Source: JBBTSB01 sp964355775 (GTDB taxonomy: Bacteria; Patescibacteriota; Minisyncoccia; 2-02-FULL-40-12; IGHO2-01-FULL-4-A). From it: DNA of 6,287 nucleotides. The stretch spans positions 1 through 6,287 of the forward strand of contig CAYHEP010000041.1 in NCBI GenBank assembly GCA_964355775.1, read 5' to 3'. Numbering within the stretch: the stretch's first letter is position 1; each line of letters opens with the position of its first letter. The translations under genes were made by a program, and so were the position numbers. Below, piece by piece: positions 1 to 6,245 of the stretch. The notes beneath the pieces are model-generated. The model saw only the letters and a program-made list of their open reading frames with translations, made no database searches and was not told the origin of the DNA.

Positions 1-969
1 CGTCATAGGGGACTTGACCTGATGCGATGCAAACGACAAAAACTGCGACTTCATCTTGTCGGCTTCCCGGAGTTTGACATTGGCCGCTTGCAACTCTTTA
101 CTCAAGATTTCGAGGGTTTCACGCTGTTTGACTTCACGCCGAACGGCTTTCACCAAGAGGATGCCGAAAACGATAGTGGAGCCTAATACAAAGGCATTTA
201 TTAAAATTTCCGTTCCCGTATTTGAAACGATGAGTCGAGAACCTAAGATAATCCACAGGATGACGGCAAAAGCTTCTGTGGCGATAACCTTTATATCGAA
301 CAAATGGTGCTTCACGATCGCATATGCCGTCATGCCAAGAAAGACGAGAGCATAAATTGGAATAAAGGCGACAAAAAAATCATGCTGGAAAAAGATAACT
401 GGAATCATAACAGTTACTATGAGCAAACCAATCATAGAAACAATGCCGGCAAGGACGAGGTGCAATTGACTCTTTTCAATAGCGGAAGCTTTTCGTATTT
501 TTCGTATCAACAGAAATATTGATGCCAAGGTATATAACGTCGTAATAGAAGCAAACAGACCTATGCCGGGACCTACGACGAGCTGCAGGGAGTCGAGTAC
601 CATTTCTACATTGCGGAAAACCAACGGCGTAAGTGTCGCAAGCATGACTGCGCCGGTGCTTACAAGCATCAGAACCAGCGTCTTTTTGTGTAGGGTAAAT
701 GTATGCTCCGGAATCACGCGCGACAACAAGAAAAACAGCATACTCATCAGGGTCGCAGAAAAAATCGTAATACGAGCCCATAGCAAATTTGTGATCGGGT
801 TTACAGAAAGATATGAAGCAATGAGCCACGCGGACATGGTGAGACTCAAGAGTGCATAACTCTTACTGGTAGCGCTTTGGCGGTCTCGCCAGTAGACGAC
901 AATGAGCAAAAAGAGAATACTGAAAATGGCGATGCCGAGAATAACTAATTGAAATGAAGGAATAATCAT
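1..969 (-). CDS. Multi-pass membrane sensor histidine kinase, N-terminal part (cut by the left window edge)
   Basis: The frame is open from an ATG at 967-969 to the window edge, giving 323 residues without a stop. It is very hydrophobic. I count seven likely membrane spans at about residues 6-26, 38-56, 64-84, 97-117, 130-155, 169-194 and 198-219, then two more at about 228-248 and 254-274. A charged, probably coiled-coil linker follows (about 277-308), and then the start of a HisKA domain: FLSFASHQVKSPMT, with the presumed phospho-acceptor His at residue 316 (bases 22-24). The rest of HisKA and the ATPase domain lie outside the window. The architecture resembles bacterial kinases with an N-terminal 7TM sensor region; the ligand is unknown. 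The start overlaps the hydrolase stop as ATGA, and no Shine-Dalgarno is visible, so translation is probably coupled. The kinase call is firm because hydrophobic sensor, linker and H-box occur in the right order. Confidence 0.88.
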   Translation of the reverse strand, partial: MIIPSFQLVILGIAIFSILFLLIVVYWRDRQSATSKSYALLSLTMSAWLIASYLSVNPITNLLWARITIFSATLMSMLFFLLSRVIPEHTFTLHKKTLVLMLVSTGAVMLATLTPLVFRNVEMVLDSLQLVVGPGIGLFASITTLYTLASIFLLIRKIRKASAIEKSQLHLVLAGIVSMIGLLIVTVMIPVIFFQHDFFVAFIPIYALVFLGMTAYAIVKHHLFDIKVIATEAFAVILWIILGSRLIVSNTGTEILINAFVLGSTIVFGILLVKAVRREVKQRETLEILSKELQAANVKLREADKMKSQFLSFASHQVKSPMT

Positions 970-1790
970 GAAGTCAGAAAATTGATCACCAGCGTATTAA
1001 ACGCGTCGCGCTGTTCTATAAATGGTACGTGTCCGGCATTTGCCATAAGATGTGCATGAAGCGGGGGGGCACTAAGAATCTTATCATGTTCTCCCCAGAT
1101 GATATAGGTCTTGATTGTCAAAGTAGACAGGTCCTTTTCCAGGATCAGTTTTTTTCTATAATGTATGATCCGACTCATCAACAGTAATCCCGGTGATCGT
1201 TGCATAGTTTCATAAAAATAGGAGATAAATTCATCAAGTACGGGAATATCGCGATGGTAAAATGCGCTTCGAAAAAATTGGTCTAGTCCTTTTTTGGTTC
1301 GAAAAACGGTAGCAGAAAGGGCTAGTGCCAAGGGAAAGAATCCCAAGAATTTTTCACCGCCGACAGGTTGAGAAAAACCTACGGAGTCGCAGAGGATAAT
1401 TTTTTTGAAATTGCCTGGATTCTGGGCCGCAATACGAGCCGCAACCCAGCCCCCAATGGAGTGTCCCATGATAGCAATGTTCTGTAAGCCGAGTTTTTGG
1501 ATCCAGGCATATGCCGTGTCAACGAAATCCTCCTCGAAATTAATATACCGATAGTCAATTCGAGATGATCGGCCCGCACCGGGCAAGTCGATCGCGTACA
1601 CGGTAAAGTGTTTTGCGAATTCGGCAATGTTGGGATACCAAACTCCCCAGCCGAAATTTGCTCCATGGATCAGAAGCAGTGGCGGACCGGAGCCAGCCTT
1701 GGCATAATTAATCATATGCTTTCCGATCGATACTTGCTTAATCTCGATAGGAATCCCGATCGCTTCAACTAATTTTTGTTCTGTCGTCAT
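966..1790 (-). CDS. Alpha/beta hydrolase fold protein
   Basis: This is a 274-residue alpha/beta hydrolase, a normal family length. Visible motifs are the oxyanion-hole segment LLLIHGANFGWG (about 38-49), the strand and turn AIDLPGAGRSS (66-76), the nucleophile elbow GHSIGGW with Ser111, the acid in WGEHDK (Asp236) and the His in NAGHVPFIEQ (His254). A cap-like helical region spans about 145-215. There is no signal peptide, so it should be cytosolic. The Asp-to-His spacing is only 18 residues, shorter than I expect for the family. The substrate cannot be read from sequence; esterase, thioesterase, amidase or C-C hydrolase activity are all possible. Its position behind two adenylating enzymes suggests release or trimming of an activated product (inference). 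The start chosen is the ATG at 1788-1790, which overlaps the ThiF-like gene by 26 bases. A TTG at 1842-1844 would add 18 residues. Neither has a convincing Shine-Dalgarno. Confidence 0.9.
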   Translation of the reverse strand: MTTEQKLVEAIGIPIEIKQVSIGKHMINYAKAGSGPPLLLIHGANFGWGVWYPNIAEFAKHFTVYAIDLPGAGRSSRIDYRYINFEEDFVDTAYAWIQKLGLQNIAIMGHSIGGWVAARIAAQNPGNFKKIILCDSVGFSQPVGGEKFLGFFPLALALSATVFRTKKGLDQFFRSAFYHRDIPVLDEFISYFYETMQRSPGLLLMSRIIHYRKKLILEKDLSTLTIKTYIIWGEHDKILSAPPLHAHLMANAGHVPFIEQRDAFNTLVINFLTS

Positions 1791-2778
1791 GGAATATGTT
1801 TTCGAGATCCACAAGCCAGGAACAGCTCGGAAGATCTTCGCCAAGGATTATCTTTCTTGCAACGTGTGAGCATAATGCGGCGGAAAGAGTTACGGTGCTT
1901 CCAAGTTGCGGTCGTCCGACGAGCGTATGTCCGATTTCTTTCACGGAATCCAAGGCCCGTTGGGGGATATGTTCAACTCCCGCAAGTGCTACCGCGTAGC
2001 GATGCTTGTCTTCGCTCGAAACATCAGGACTTGCCAAAATATCATCCGGCACGGTGCCAGCTCGGCCGTTGAAAAACTTGGTTGATGGATCAAGGTCGTA
2101 GCGCTCCACATCGATCAAAGCTCGATCTCCGAGATTGGTGATCATAACGACGGGGATACGATGGATTCTAGCCAAGACTCGCAGGTGAATTTTCATTTCA
2201 AAGCTGTCGATGATTTCAAAAATCACTCGTGGCTTCGGGTTGGAGGTCACAAATGATTGTAAAATATCTTCCGTGATGCCTTTGGAGAAAAGCGACAGGT
2301 TTGCGTACGGATTTATTTCGTAGATTTGCTGGGCGACTATGTCTATTTTTTTTATACCGATCTGATCGATGCGTGCGCGGATCCGATTGAGGTTGGTAGT
2401 TTCGAGTGTATCGAATTCGGCCAGCTTCATCGTGTTGGCAATGCCGCCATAGGAAAGAGTTGTGGCGACATTGCTTCCGACCGAAAGACCGACGATGCCT
2501 ACGCAAGCATCGCCGAGTTTTTTTTGTTCTTCCAGCGTAATTAAGTTTCGGTTTCGATTGGTACGCAGAGCGGTGTATGCTTCATTGTCCACCATGTGTA
2601 CCAAACGGCCACTCCAGGGAAAATAGATCCAGTTGCCGTTGTCTGCCGGATGCGAATACATGATTTCTCGCAACTCGCGAGATTGCGCATCGTAGATGTC
2701 ATGTTCGCTCCAAACCCTGAGGTTTTTGCTGAACTCTTTTTTGTCTGCGAAAATAATAGGCTTTATTTCTTGATCCAT
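1765..2778 (-). CDS. ThiF/MoeB-type E1-like adenylating protein (Rv1355c N-terminal type)
   Basis: This is a 337-residue protein with an about 90-residue N-terminal extension (residues 1-90), followed by a Rossmann-like E1 domain. Visible motifs are the nucleotide loop GIVGLSVGSN (94-103), the acidic residue of EFDTLE (Asp123), NLNRIR (129-134) with the Arg typical of E1 enzymes, the lysines of GIKKID (Lys143/144), and IIDSFEMK (Asp191). E1 proteins of this superfamily adenylate a C-terminal carboxylate, classically of ThiS/MoaD-like carriers. The order of motifs, including the pre-domain segment with LRTNRNR (71-77), resembles my recollection of the ThiF half of mycobacterial Rv1355c ('MoeY'). 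I see no CxxC zinc pairs; the only cysteines are 92, 303 and 319, and none sits in an obvious catalytic-Cys context. No ThiS/MoaD-like carrier is encoded in the window, so the adenylated substrate is unknown. The start at 2778 is chosen because a strong GGAGG lies 9 bases upstream. An in-frame ATG at 2886 lies deep inside the ligase gene and is unlikely. Confidence 0.88.
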   Translation of the reverse strand: MDQEIKPIIFADKKEFSKNLRVWSEHDIYDAQSRELREIMYSHPADNGNWIYFPWSGRLVHMVDNEAYTALRTNRNRNLITLEEQKKLGDACVGIVGLSVGSNVATTLSYGGIANTMKLAEFDTLETTNLNRIRARIDQIGIKKIDIVAQQIYEINPYANLSLFSKGITEDILQSFVTSNPKPRVIFEIIDSFEMKIHLRVLARIHRIPVVMITNLGDRALIDVERYDLDPSTKFFNGRAGTVPDDILASPDVSSEDKHRYAVALAGVEHIPQRALDSVKEIGHTLVGRPQLGSTVTLSAALCSHVARKIILGEDLPSCSWLVDLENIFHDDRTKIS

Positions 2779-4208
2779 TTTTGTTTTCCTCCGGGTCTGA
2801 AATACGTTGGATCCTGATACGGCCAAAACACCAGACGCGGGATTACTTTGTGGCGAATACCCGGATTGACGTAAAAATCCCGCCATTCCGAATTTTCACG
2901 GTTGAGCGAGGCGAGCATCGCGTCAAGCGTTGTTTTTTCAAGATTCTTGTTTGATGTTTGGCCGGGTCGCAGTTCAACATTGATTTCAAGAAATTGATTT
3001 TGTCCCTTGTCAAAATCCACCCGCATGCTGAATTTCCCGGAGAGTGTTTTGCGCAATGCTTTGTCTTCGAGAGCTCTTCGTATACTTGCCGGATAGATAT
3101 TTACACTATAAATGCTGACCGTAAAATCGGCGCGCTCATAGAGATACACCAATGGCAGATTCCACGAGCCTTTTTTGTGGGGAACGTCTTTGAGCATTCG
3201 TATGCCTCCGCGATCTTTGAGGTCGTAGCGCATCAGGGGGAGGCCTCCCAACCCCGAACACGCCAATACGCCGTCAATCGCTTCAAAAAAGAACAGTTCC
3301 GGAATAAATTGGCATACAGTGGGTGTTTGATGGTTTTCATCAAACATACCACTGCGCCGCGCGGCAATTGTCACCGGAGTTTCGTGCGCCATGGTGCCAA
3401 GATCCGCCGTGCCATAATGATTGATGAGATCAGTATGGATATTTTCCGCTCCGCCATGTTTGGCGATATAATCTCGAAATGTTTCCGTAAAGCCTTCCGC
3501 GGCAAAGAAATATTTCATGCGGTACTTTTTCCAATCAATACCCTGCGCTATTCCGTCATCAACCAAATCTTTTACCAGCGGTGCATAGCCGCCGATGATG
3601 ATTTGATCAAAATGGTGGGCAAGCTTGCGCATAACCTTAAGCGTTTCCACTTTGTCGGCGCCCGGCGTGATCATGCTCAACTGATACTTCTCTGTATTGA
3701 TAAGGTTTTTGATTGCTTGGTACATAAACATGCCACCAATCCATACTCCGAGTGCAAAACAATCGATGAACAATGTAGAGCGCTTGTGAATTTCAAAATA
3801 TTCTCGCAAGCAGAGCTCTGCCGTAAGCTGAAACTGCTCTTCTTGGTCCGTCGTGCGTGGAAAATAAAACGGTTCTCCGGTGGAGCCGGACGTTGAAGAA
3901 ATAAGCCAGCGATGCTCTTTGAATTTTCCATCCCACGCCAGTTTTTCCAGTGGATATGTTTGGAGATAATTTTCCTTATCAGTCAACGGCACACGCTTGA
4001 AATCCGCAATGGTCTTTATGGAAGAGGGTTTGACGCTATTCTTTTTTAAAAAATCTTCATACGCCGGTACTCGCTTGGTCATCGCTTGGAAAACTTTTAG
4101 AATATGCCGCTCGCCGCGAAGGATCCAATAGGATTCAGGCTGTTTCTTGAGCAGTTTGGCCAGTGTCGGTGCGTCATGAAGATACTTTGTAACAAGAAGA
4201 CTTTTCAT
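2763..4208 (-). CDS. Phenylacetate-CoA ligase (PaaK/CapK)-like adenylate-forming enzyme
   Basis: This is a 481-residue protein of the ANL (AMP-forming) superfamily, closest in layout to PaaK/CapK-like proteins. The N-terminal helical region ends in the family-like FKRVPLTDKENY (70-81). The phosphate-binding loop is SSTSGSTGEPF (104-114). An A5-like segment HYGTADLG lies at 264-271, and RYDLKDRGG (327-335) occupies the position of the A7-type motif. A smaller C-terminal domain follows (about 355-470) with the usual alternation of strands. Such enzymes activate a carboxylate as an acyl-AMP and usually pass it to CoA or another thiol or amine; neither acid nor acceptor can be read here. It is cytosolic, with no signal peptide. 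Its ATG forms an ATGA overlap with the upstream nitroreductase-like gene and has no Shine-Dalgarno, so it is probably translationally coupled. Its 3' end contains the ribosome-binding site of the ThiF-like gene and overlaps it by 16 bases. Confidence 0.88.
   Translation of the reverse strand: MKSLLVTKYLHDAPTLAKLLKKQPESYWILRGERHILKVFQAMTKRVPAYEDFLKKNSVKPSSIKTIADFKRVPLTDKENYLQTYPLEKLAWDGKFKEHRWLISSTSGSTGEPFYFPRTTDQEEQFQLTAELCLREYFEIHKRSTLFIDCFALGVWIGGMFMYQAIKNLINTEKYQLSMITPGADKVETLKVMRKLAHHFDQIIIGGYAPLVKDLVDDGIAQGIDWKKYRMKYFFAAEGFTETFRDYIAKHGGAENIHTDLINHYGTADLGTMAHETPVTIAARRSGMFDENHQTPTVCQFIPELFFFEAIDGVLACSGLGGLPLMRYDLKDRGGIRMLKDVPHKKGSWNLPLVYLYERADFTVSIYSVNIYPASIRRALEDKALRKTLSGKFSMRVDFDKGQNQFLEINVELRPGQTSNKNLEKTTLDAMLASLNRENSEWRDFYVNPGIRHKVIPRLVFWPYQDPTYFRPGGKQKWIKK
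2788..2792 (-). promoter_or_regulatory. Strong ribosome-binding site of the ThiF-like gene
   Basis: The minus strand reads GGAGG, followed by the A-rich 9-base spacer AAAACAAAA and the ATG at 2778. The site lies inside the last codons of the ligase gene, where it encodes Pro-Gly-Gly. It fixes the ThiF-like start and is the clearest Shine-Dalgarno in the window. The E1-like protein can therefore be initiated independently of its neighbours. Confidence 0.8.
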
Positions 4209-5182
4209 ATCATAACGTTTTTAGTGGACAAACGAGGGGAGTGCCGCGGAATAATATCAGTATACCCCAATCTGATAAAAAGTTGCGGACGCGTCTGTAT
4301 CCCAAGGATATTCTGCAATGCTTGAGGAACGGGCGGCACCGCACTGACCGCGGATGCAATACCATGTCGCTGGGCTTCAAGAAGAATGCGTTGGACAGCC
4401 CGGCCGATGGAAACCCACGCGGATTGATCGTTATCCTTACTGCTCACGATGCAAAAGAGCGGTGTTGCGTCAAACAGCCGGTCTTCATTCTTTCCAATGA
4501 ATTTCATGATATTTACCAGTCGAATGACCGCGGATGTAAAAAAAGAAGCAAGCGTCGAAAATCCCATCGTAAAACCCGGCATGCCTGTTGGAGAGTGGGT
4601 GAGGTTGGTGCGTTTGTAATCCGCAAGTTCATTTCGAAACGCGGGATTGCTGAATGCCAGAAACCGAGACTTGGAAAGAATATCGATAATGGCGGATTTT
4701 TTTTCTGAATCGGAAACGAGAGACAGATGCACGTTGTCAGAATTCAGTTTGCTGAGCACCTGTTGGAATGCTCCATCTGGCATTCGAGTCTTATAAGCGT
4801 TGCGATTGCTTCGTCGTTGGGGGATTGAAAAAATGAGATGATTTTTGTCAGAAGAGGGATTGGATTTTGAAAATGTCACCTTGAGTCCATCAACCGTTGT
4901 TTTGTATCCGTAATAGTCGGCAGCAATCAGTATATTTTCCAGTGCACAACCTAGACTAATTAAGAGATGGCGATTGTGCGGATCGCTGACGCGCAGTGCT
5001 CGGGACAGGTCCGGTTCGATAGTAATCGTGTTGTTGTCGATATGAAATTTCCACGGCTGGCTATTGTGAGTTGATGGTGCAAGAATCGCAAAACGTACCA
5101 AGAAACAAAGCTTTTCCCGTTCATCGGTGATGTTCCAGAAATCTTGGATGCTTACGGACCATGAGGCGTAATTATTTGGCAT
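4205..5182 (-). CDS. Nitroreductase-fold flavoprotein (Acg / Rv1355c C-terminal type)
   Basis: This is a 325-residue protein that looks like a two-lobed nitroreductase of the Acg type. The N-terminal FMN-site signature is RFAILAPSTHNSQPWKF (30-46). It is followed by DPHNRHLLISLGCALENILIAA (67-88), which matches the conserved helix of that family. IPQRRSNRNAY lies in the middle. The C-terminal half has AWVSIGRAVQRILLEAQRHG and ends with PQLFIRLGY before a Pro/Arg-rich tail, as in Acg-like proteins. FMN binding is expected; the redox substrate is unknown, and some Acg-family members are reported not to reduce nitro compounds. The domain is the same type as the C-terminal half of Rv1355c, whose ThiF half has its counterpart two genes downstream. 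The start chosen is the ATG at 5180-5182 (11-base overlap with the dehydrogenase). The ATG at 5204-5206 would add eight residues (35-base overlap). Neither has a clear Shine-Dalgarno. Confidence 0.88.
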   Translation of the reverse strand: MPNNYASWSVSIQDFWNITDEREKLCFLVRFAILAPSTHNSQPWKFHIDNNTITIEPDLSRALRVSDPHNRHLLISLGCALENILIAADYYGYKTTVDGLKVTFSKSNPSSDKNHLIFSIPQRRSNRNAYKTRMPDGAFQQVLSKLNSDNVHLSLVSDSEKKSAIIDILSKSRFLAFSNPAFRNELADYKRTNLTHSPTGMPGFTMGFSTLASFFTSAVIRLVNIMKFIGKNEDRLFDATPLFCIVSSKDNDQSAWVSIGRAVQRILLEAQRHGIASAVSAVPPVPQALQNILGIQTRPQLFIRLGYTDIIPRHSPRLSTKNVMI

Positions 5183-6230
5183 TGAAGATTTTTTGGGCCA
5201 TGTCATTGGCGATGGTGTTGGTGGCTTTTTTTTGGAGACGGCTTTGGTGAAGAATCTTTTTCACATTTTCGCCGACGCGAGCGATGCGCCGTTTAAGACG
5301 ATCGGCGCTGAATGTCTTATTTTCGTATTCGTCAACGACGCTGATGAGACCGCCGGCGTTGACCACATAGTCGGGGGCGTAGAGGATGCCCAGCTTGTTG
5401 AGGAGCTCGCCGACTTCGTCGGTTTCCAGCTGATTGTTTGCGCCTCCGACAATCATAGCACACCGGAGCTTGGAGATGTTTTTAAAGGTTAGCGAATGGT
5501 TCAAGGCGCAGGGCGAAAACACATCCACTTTTTGCGTGTGGATGAGTTGGGGAGTGGTGATTTCAATGCGGGGAAAGGCACGCTTGACAGCGTCAAGACG
5601 CTCGATGTTGATCTCCGCGACCGTGATGCGTCCTCCTTCGCGGTATAGCTGGCGCAGGAGCTCATAGCCGATTTTTCCCAAGCCCTGGATGGCAAAACTG
5701 CGGTCCCGGATCTCCGGAGAGCCGTAGACTTCGTCGAGGCAGGCTTTTATGGAGTGAAAAAGTCCAATGGCGGTGTACTTCGTCGGGTCAACCTTGAGAC
5801 CGACAAAATACGGACTCACGCGGGCCATGGCCTTGATGTCGGATTGATTCATGCCGACATCGGTGCCGGTGATAAACCGTCCGGCAAAGTAGTTTACTTT
5901 TTCGGCGTAGCTACGGAAGAGTTTTTTCCGCTGTGTCGGTGTAAGATCGCCGTGTTGCAGAATGACCGCTTTCGCGCCGCCATATGGGAGACCGGCAAGT
6001 GCCGCTTTGTAGGACATCATGCGCGAAAGCCGCAAAGCGTCGCTCAACGCATCTCCTTCCGAGGCGTACTGCCAGAAGCGTGTGGCGCCAAAAGACGGCC
6101 GGGTGGCACTGCCGCGGTGAATGGCAATGAAACCGCTAAGTCCGGTTTTTCCGTTGTGGATAAAACTCACGAAGTCGTGATCATCAAACTCCGTCAGCTT
6201 TTCTATGTAATAGCGTCCGTTGTCCATCAT
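5172..6230 (-). CDS. Leucine/valine/phenylalanine-type amino-acid dehydrogenase (Glu/Leu/Phe/Val DH family)
   Basis: This is a 352-residue NAD(P)-dependent oxidative deaminase, close to the usual leucine dehydrogenase length (about 360). It should interconvert a branched-chain or aromatic L-amino acid with its 2-oxo acid and ammonium. Visible motifs are FGATRFW (47-53), SYKAALAGLPYGGAK (73-87) carrying the two conserved lysines 75 and 87, GRFITGTDVGM (117-127) with the catalytic-type Asp124, the nucleotide loop GLGKIG (183-188), and an acidic Glu206 ending the second strand, which favours NAD over NADP. FSPCALN, ANNQL and YAPDYVVNAGG follow in the expected order. The loop after residue 144 looks about six residues shorter than in Bacillus LeuDH. 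The start at 6230 is preferred because an AGGTG lies 8 bases upstream; an ATG at 6227 is also possible, and one at 6251 would add seven residues containing that site. It is the first gene of the unit visible here and looks richer in G+C than the genes downstream. Confidence 0.93.
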   Translation of the reverse strand: MMDNGRYYIEKLTEFDDHDFVSFIHNGKTGLSGFIAIHRGSATRPSFGATRFWQYASEGDALSDALRLSRMMSYKAALAGLPYGGAKAVILQHGDLTPTQRKKLFRSYAEKVNYFAGRFITGTDVGMNQSDIKAMARVSPYFVGLKVDPTKYTAIGLFHSIKACLDEVYGSPEIRDRSFAIQGLGKIGYELLRQLYREGGRITVAEINIERLDAVKRAFPRIEITTPQLIHTQKVDVFSPCALNHSLTFKNISKLRCAMIVGGANNQLETDEVGELLNKLGILYAPDYVVNAGGLISVVDEYENKTFSADRLKRRIARVGENVKKILHQSRLQKKATNTIANDMAQKIFNAK

Positions 6231-6237
6231 TGTGGTG

Positions 6238-6245
6238 CCACCTCT
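6238..6245 (-). promoter_or_regulatory. Ribosome-binding site of the amino-acid dehydrogenase gene
   Basis: The minus strand reads AGAGGTGG here, complementary to the 3' end of 16S rRNA. It lies 7 bases before the ATG at 6230. It favours that start (or the ATG at 6227) over the one at 6251, which lies upstream of the site. Confidence 0.65.

Larger units (their letters stand above)
1..6230 (-). other. Probable single operon of six overlapping genes
   Basis: All six genes face the same way, and every adjacent pair overlaps: 11 bases (dehydrogenase/nitroreductase-like), 4 (ATGA, nitroreductase-like/ligase), 16 (ligase/ThiF-like), 26 (ThiF-like/hydrolase) and 4 (ATGA, hydrolase/kinase). There is no room for a promoter or terminator between genes, so co-transcription is very likely, although promoters inside coding sequence cannot be excluded. 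The unit continues past the left edge. Its promoter must lie in or beyond the last few dozen bases at the right edge. Confidence 0.78.

Noticed and set aside
476..829. A 117-codon minus-strand frame inside the kinase gene
   Set aside because: It is a different frame of the same strand as the membrane kinase, whose own frame is open through to the window edge with coherent membrane spans and an H-box.
2958..3896. A 312-codon open frame on the plus strand opposite the ligase gene
   Set aside because: It lies wholly antisense to a gene with clear ANL motifs, its translation shows no recognisable domain, and its Cys/His/Arg-rich composition is typical of a reverse-frame shadow.
4241..4708. A 155-codon plus-strand frame opposite the nitroreductase-like gene
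   Set aside because: It is antisense to a well-supported gene, is Arg/Lys/Cys-rich and has no motif or convincing ribosome-binding site.
1765..5182. Molybdopterin or thiamine biosynthesis function for the ThiF-like and nitroreductase-like genes
   Set aside because: No MoaD, ThiS, ThiG, MoaE or other cofactor-pathway gene is in the window, and the E1-like protein lacks the zinc cysteines common in MoeB/ThiF. Only the fold is shared.
966..6230. Reassigned TGA codon, as in some candidate-phyla bacteria
   Set aside because: TGA ends several genes here (ThiF-like, nitroreductase-like, hydrolase) exactly where the families should end and within ATGA overlaps, so TGA acts as a stop.
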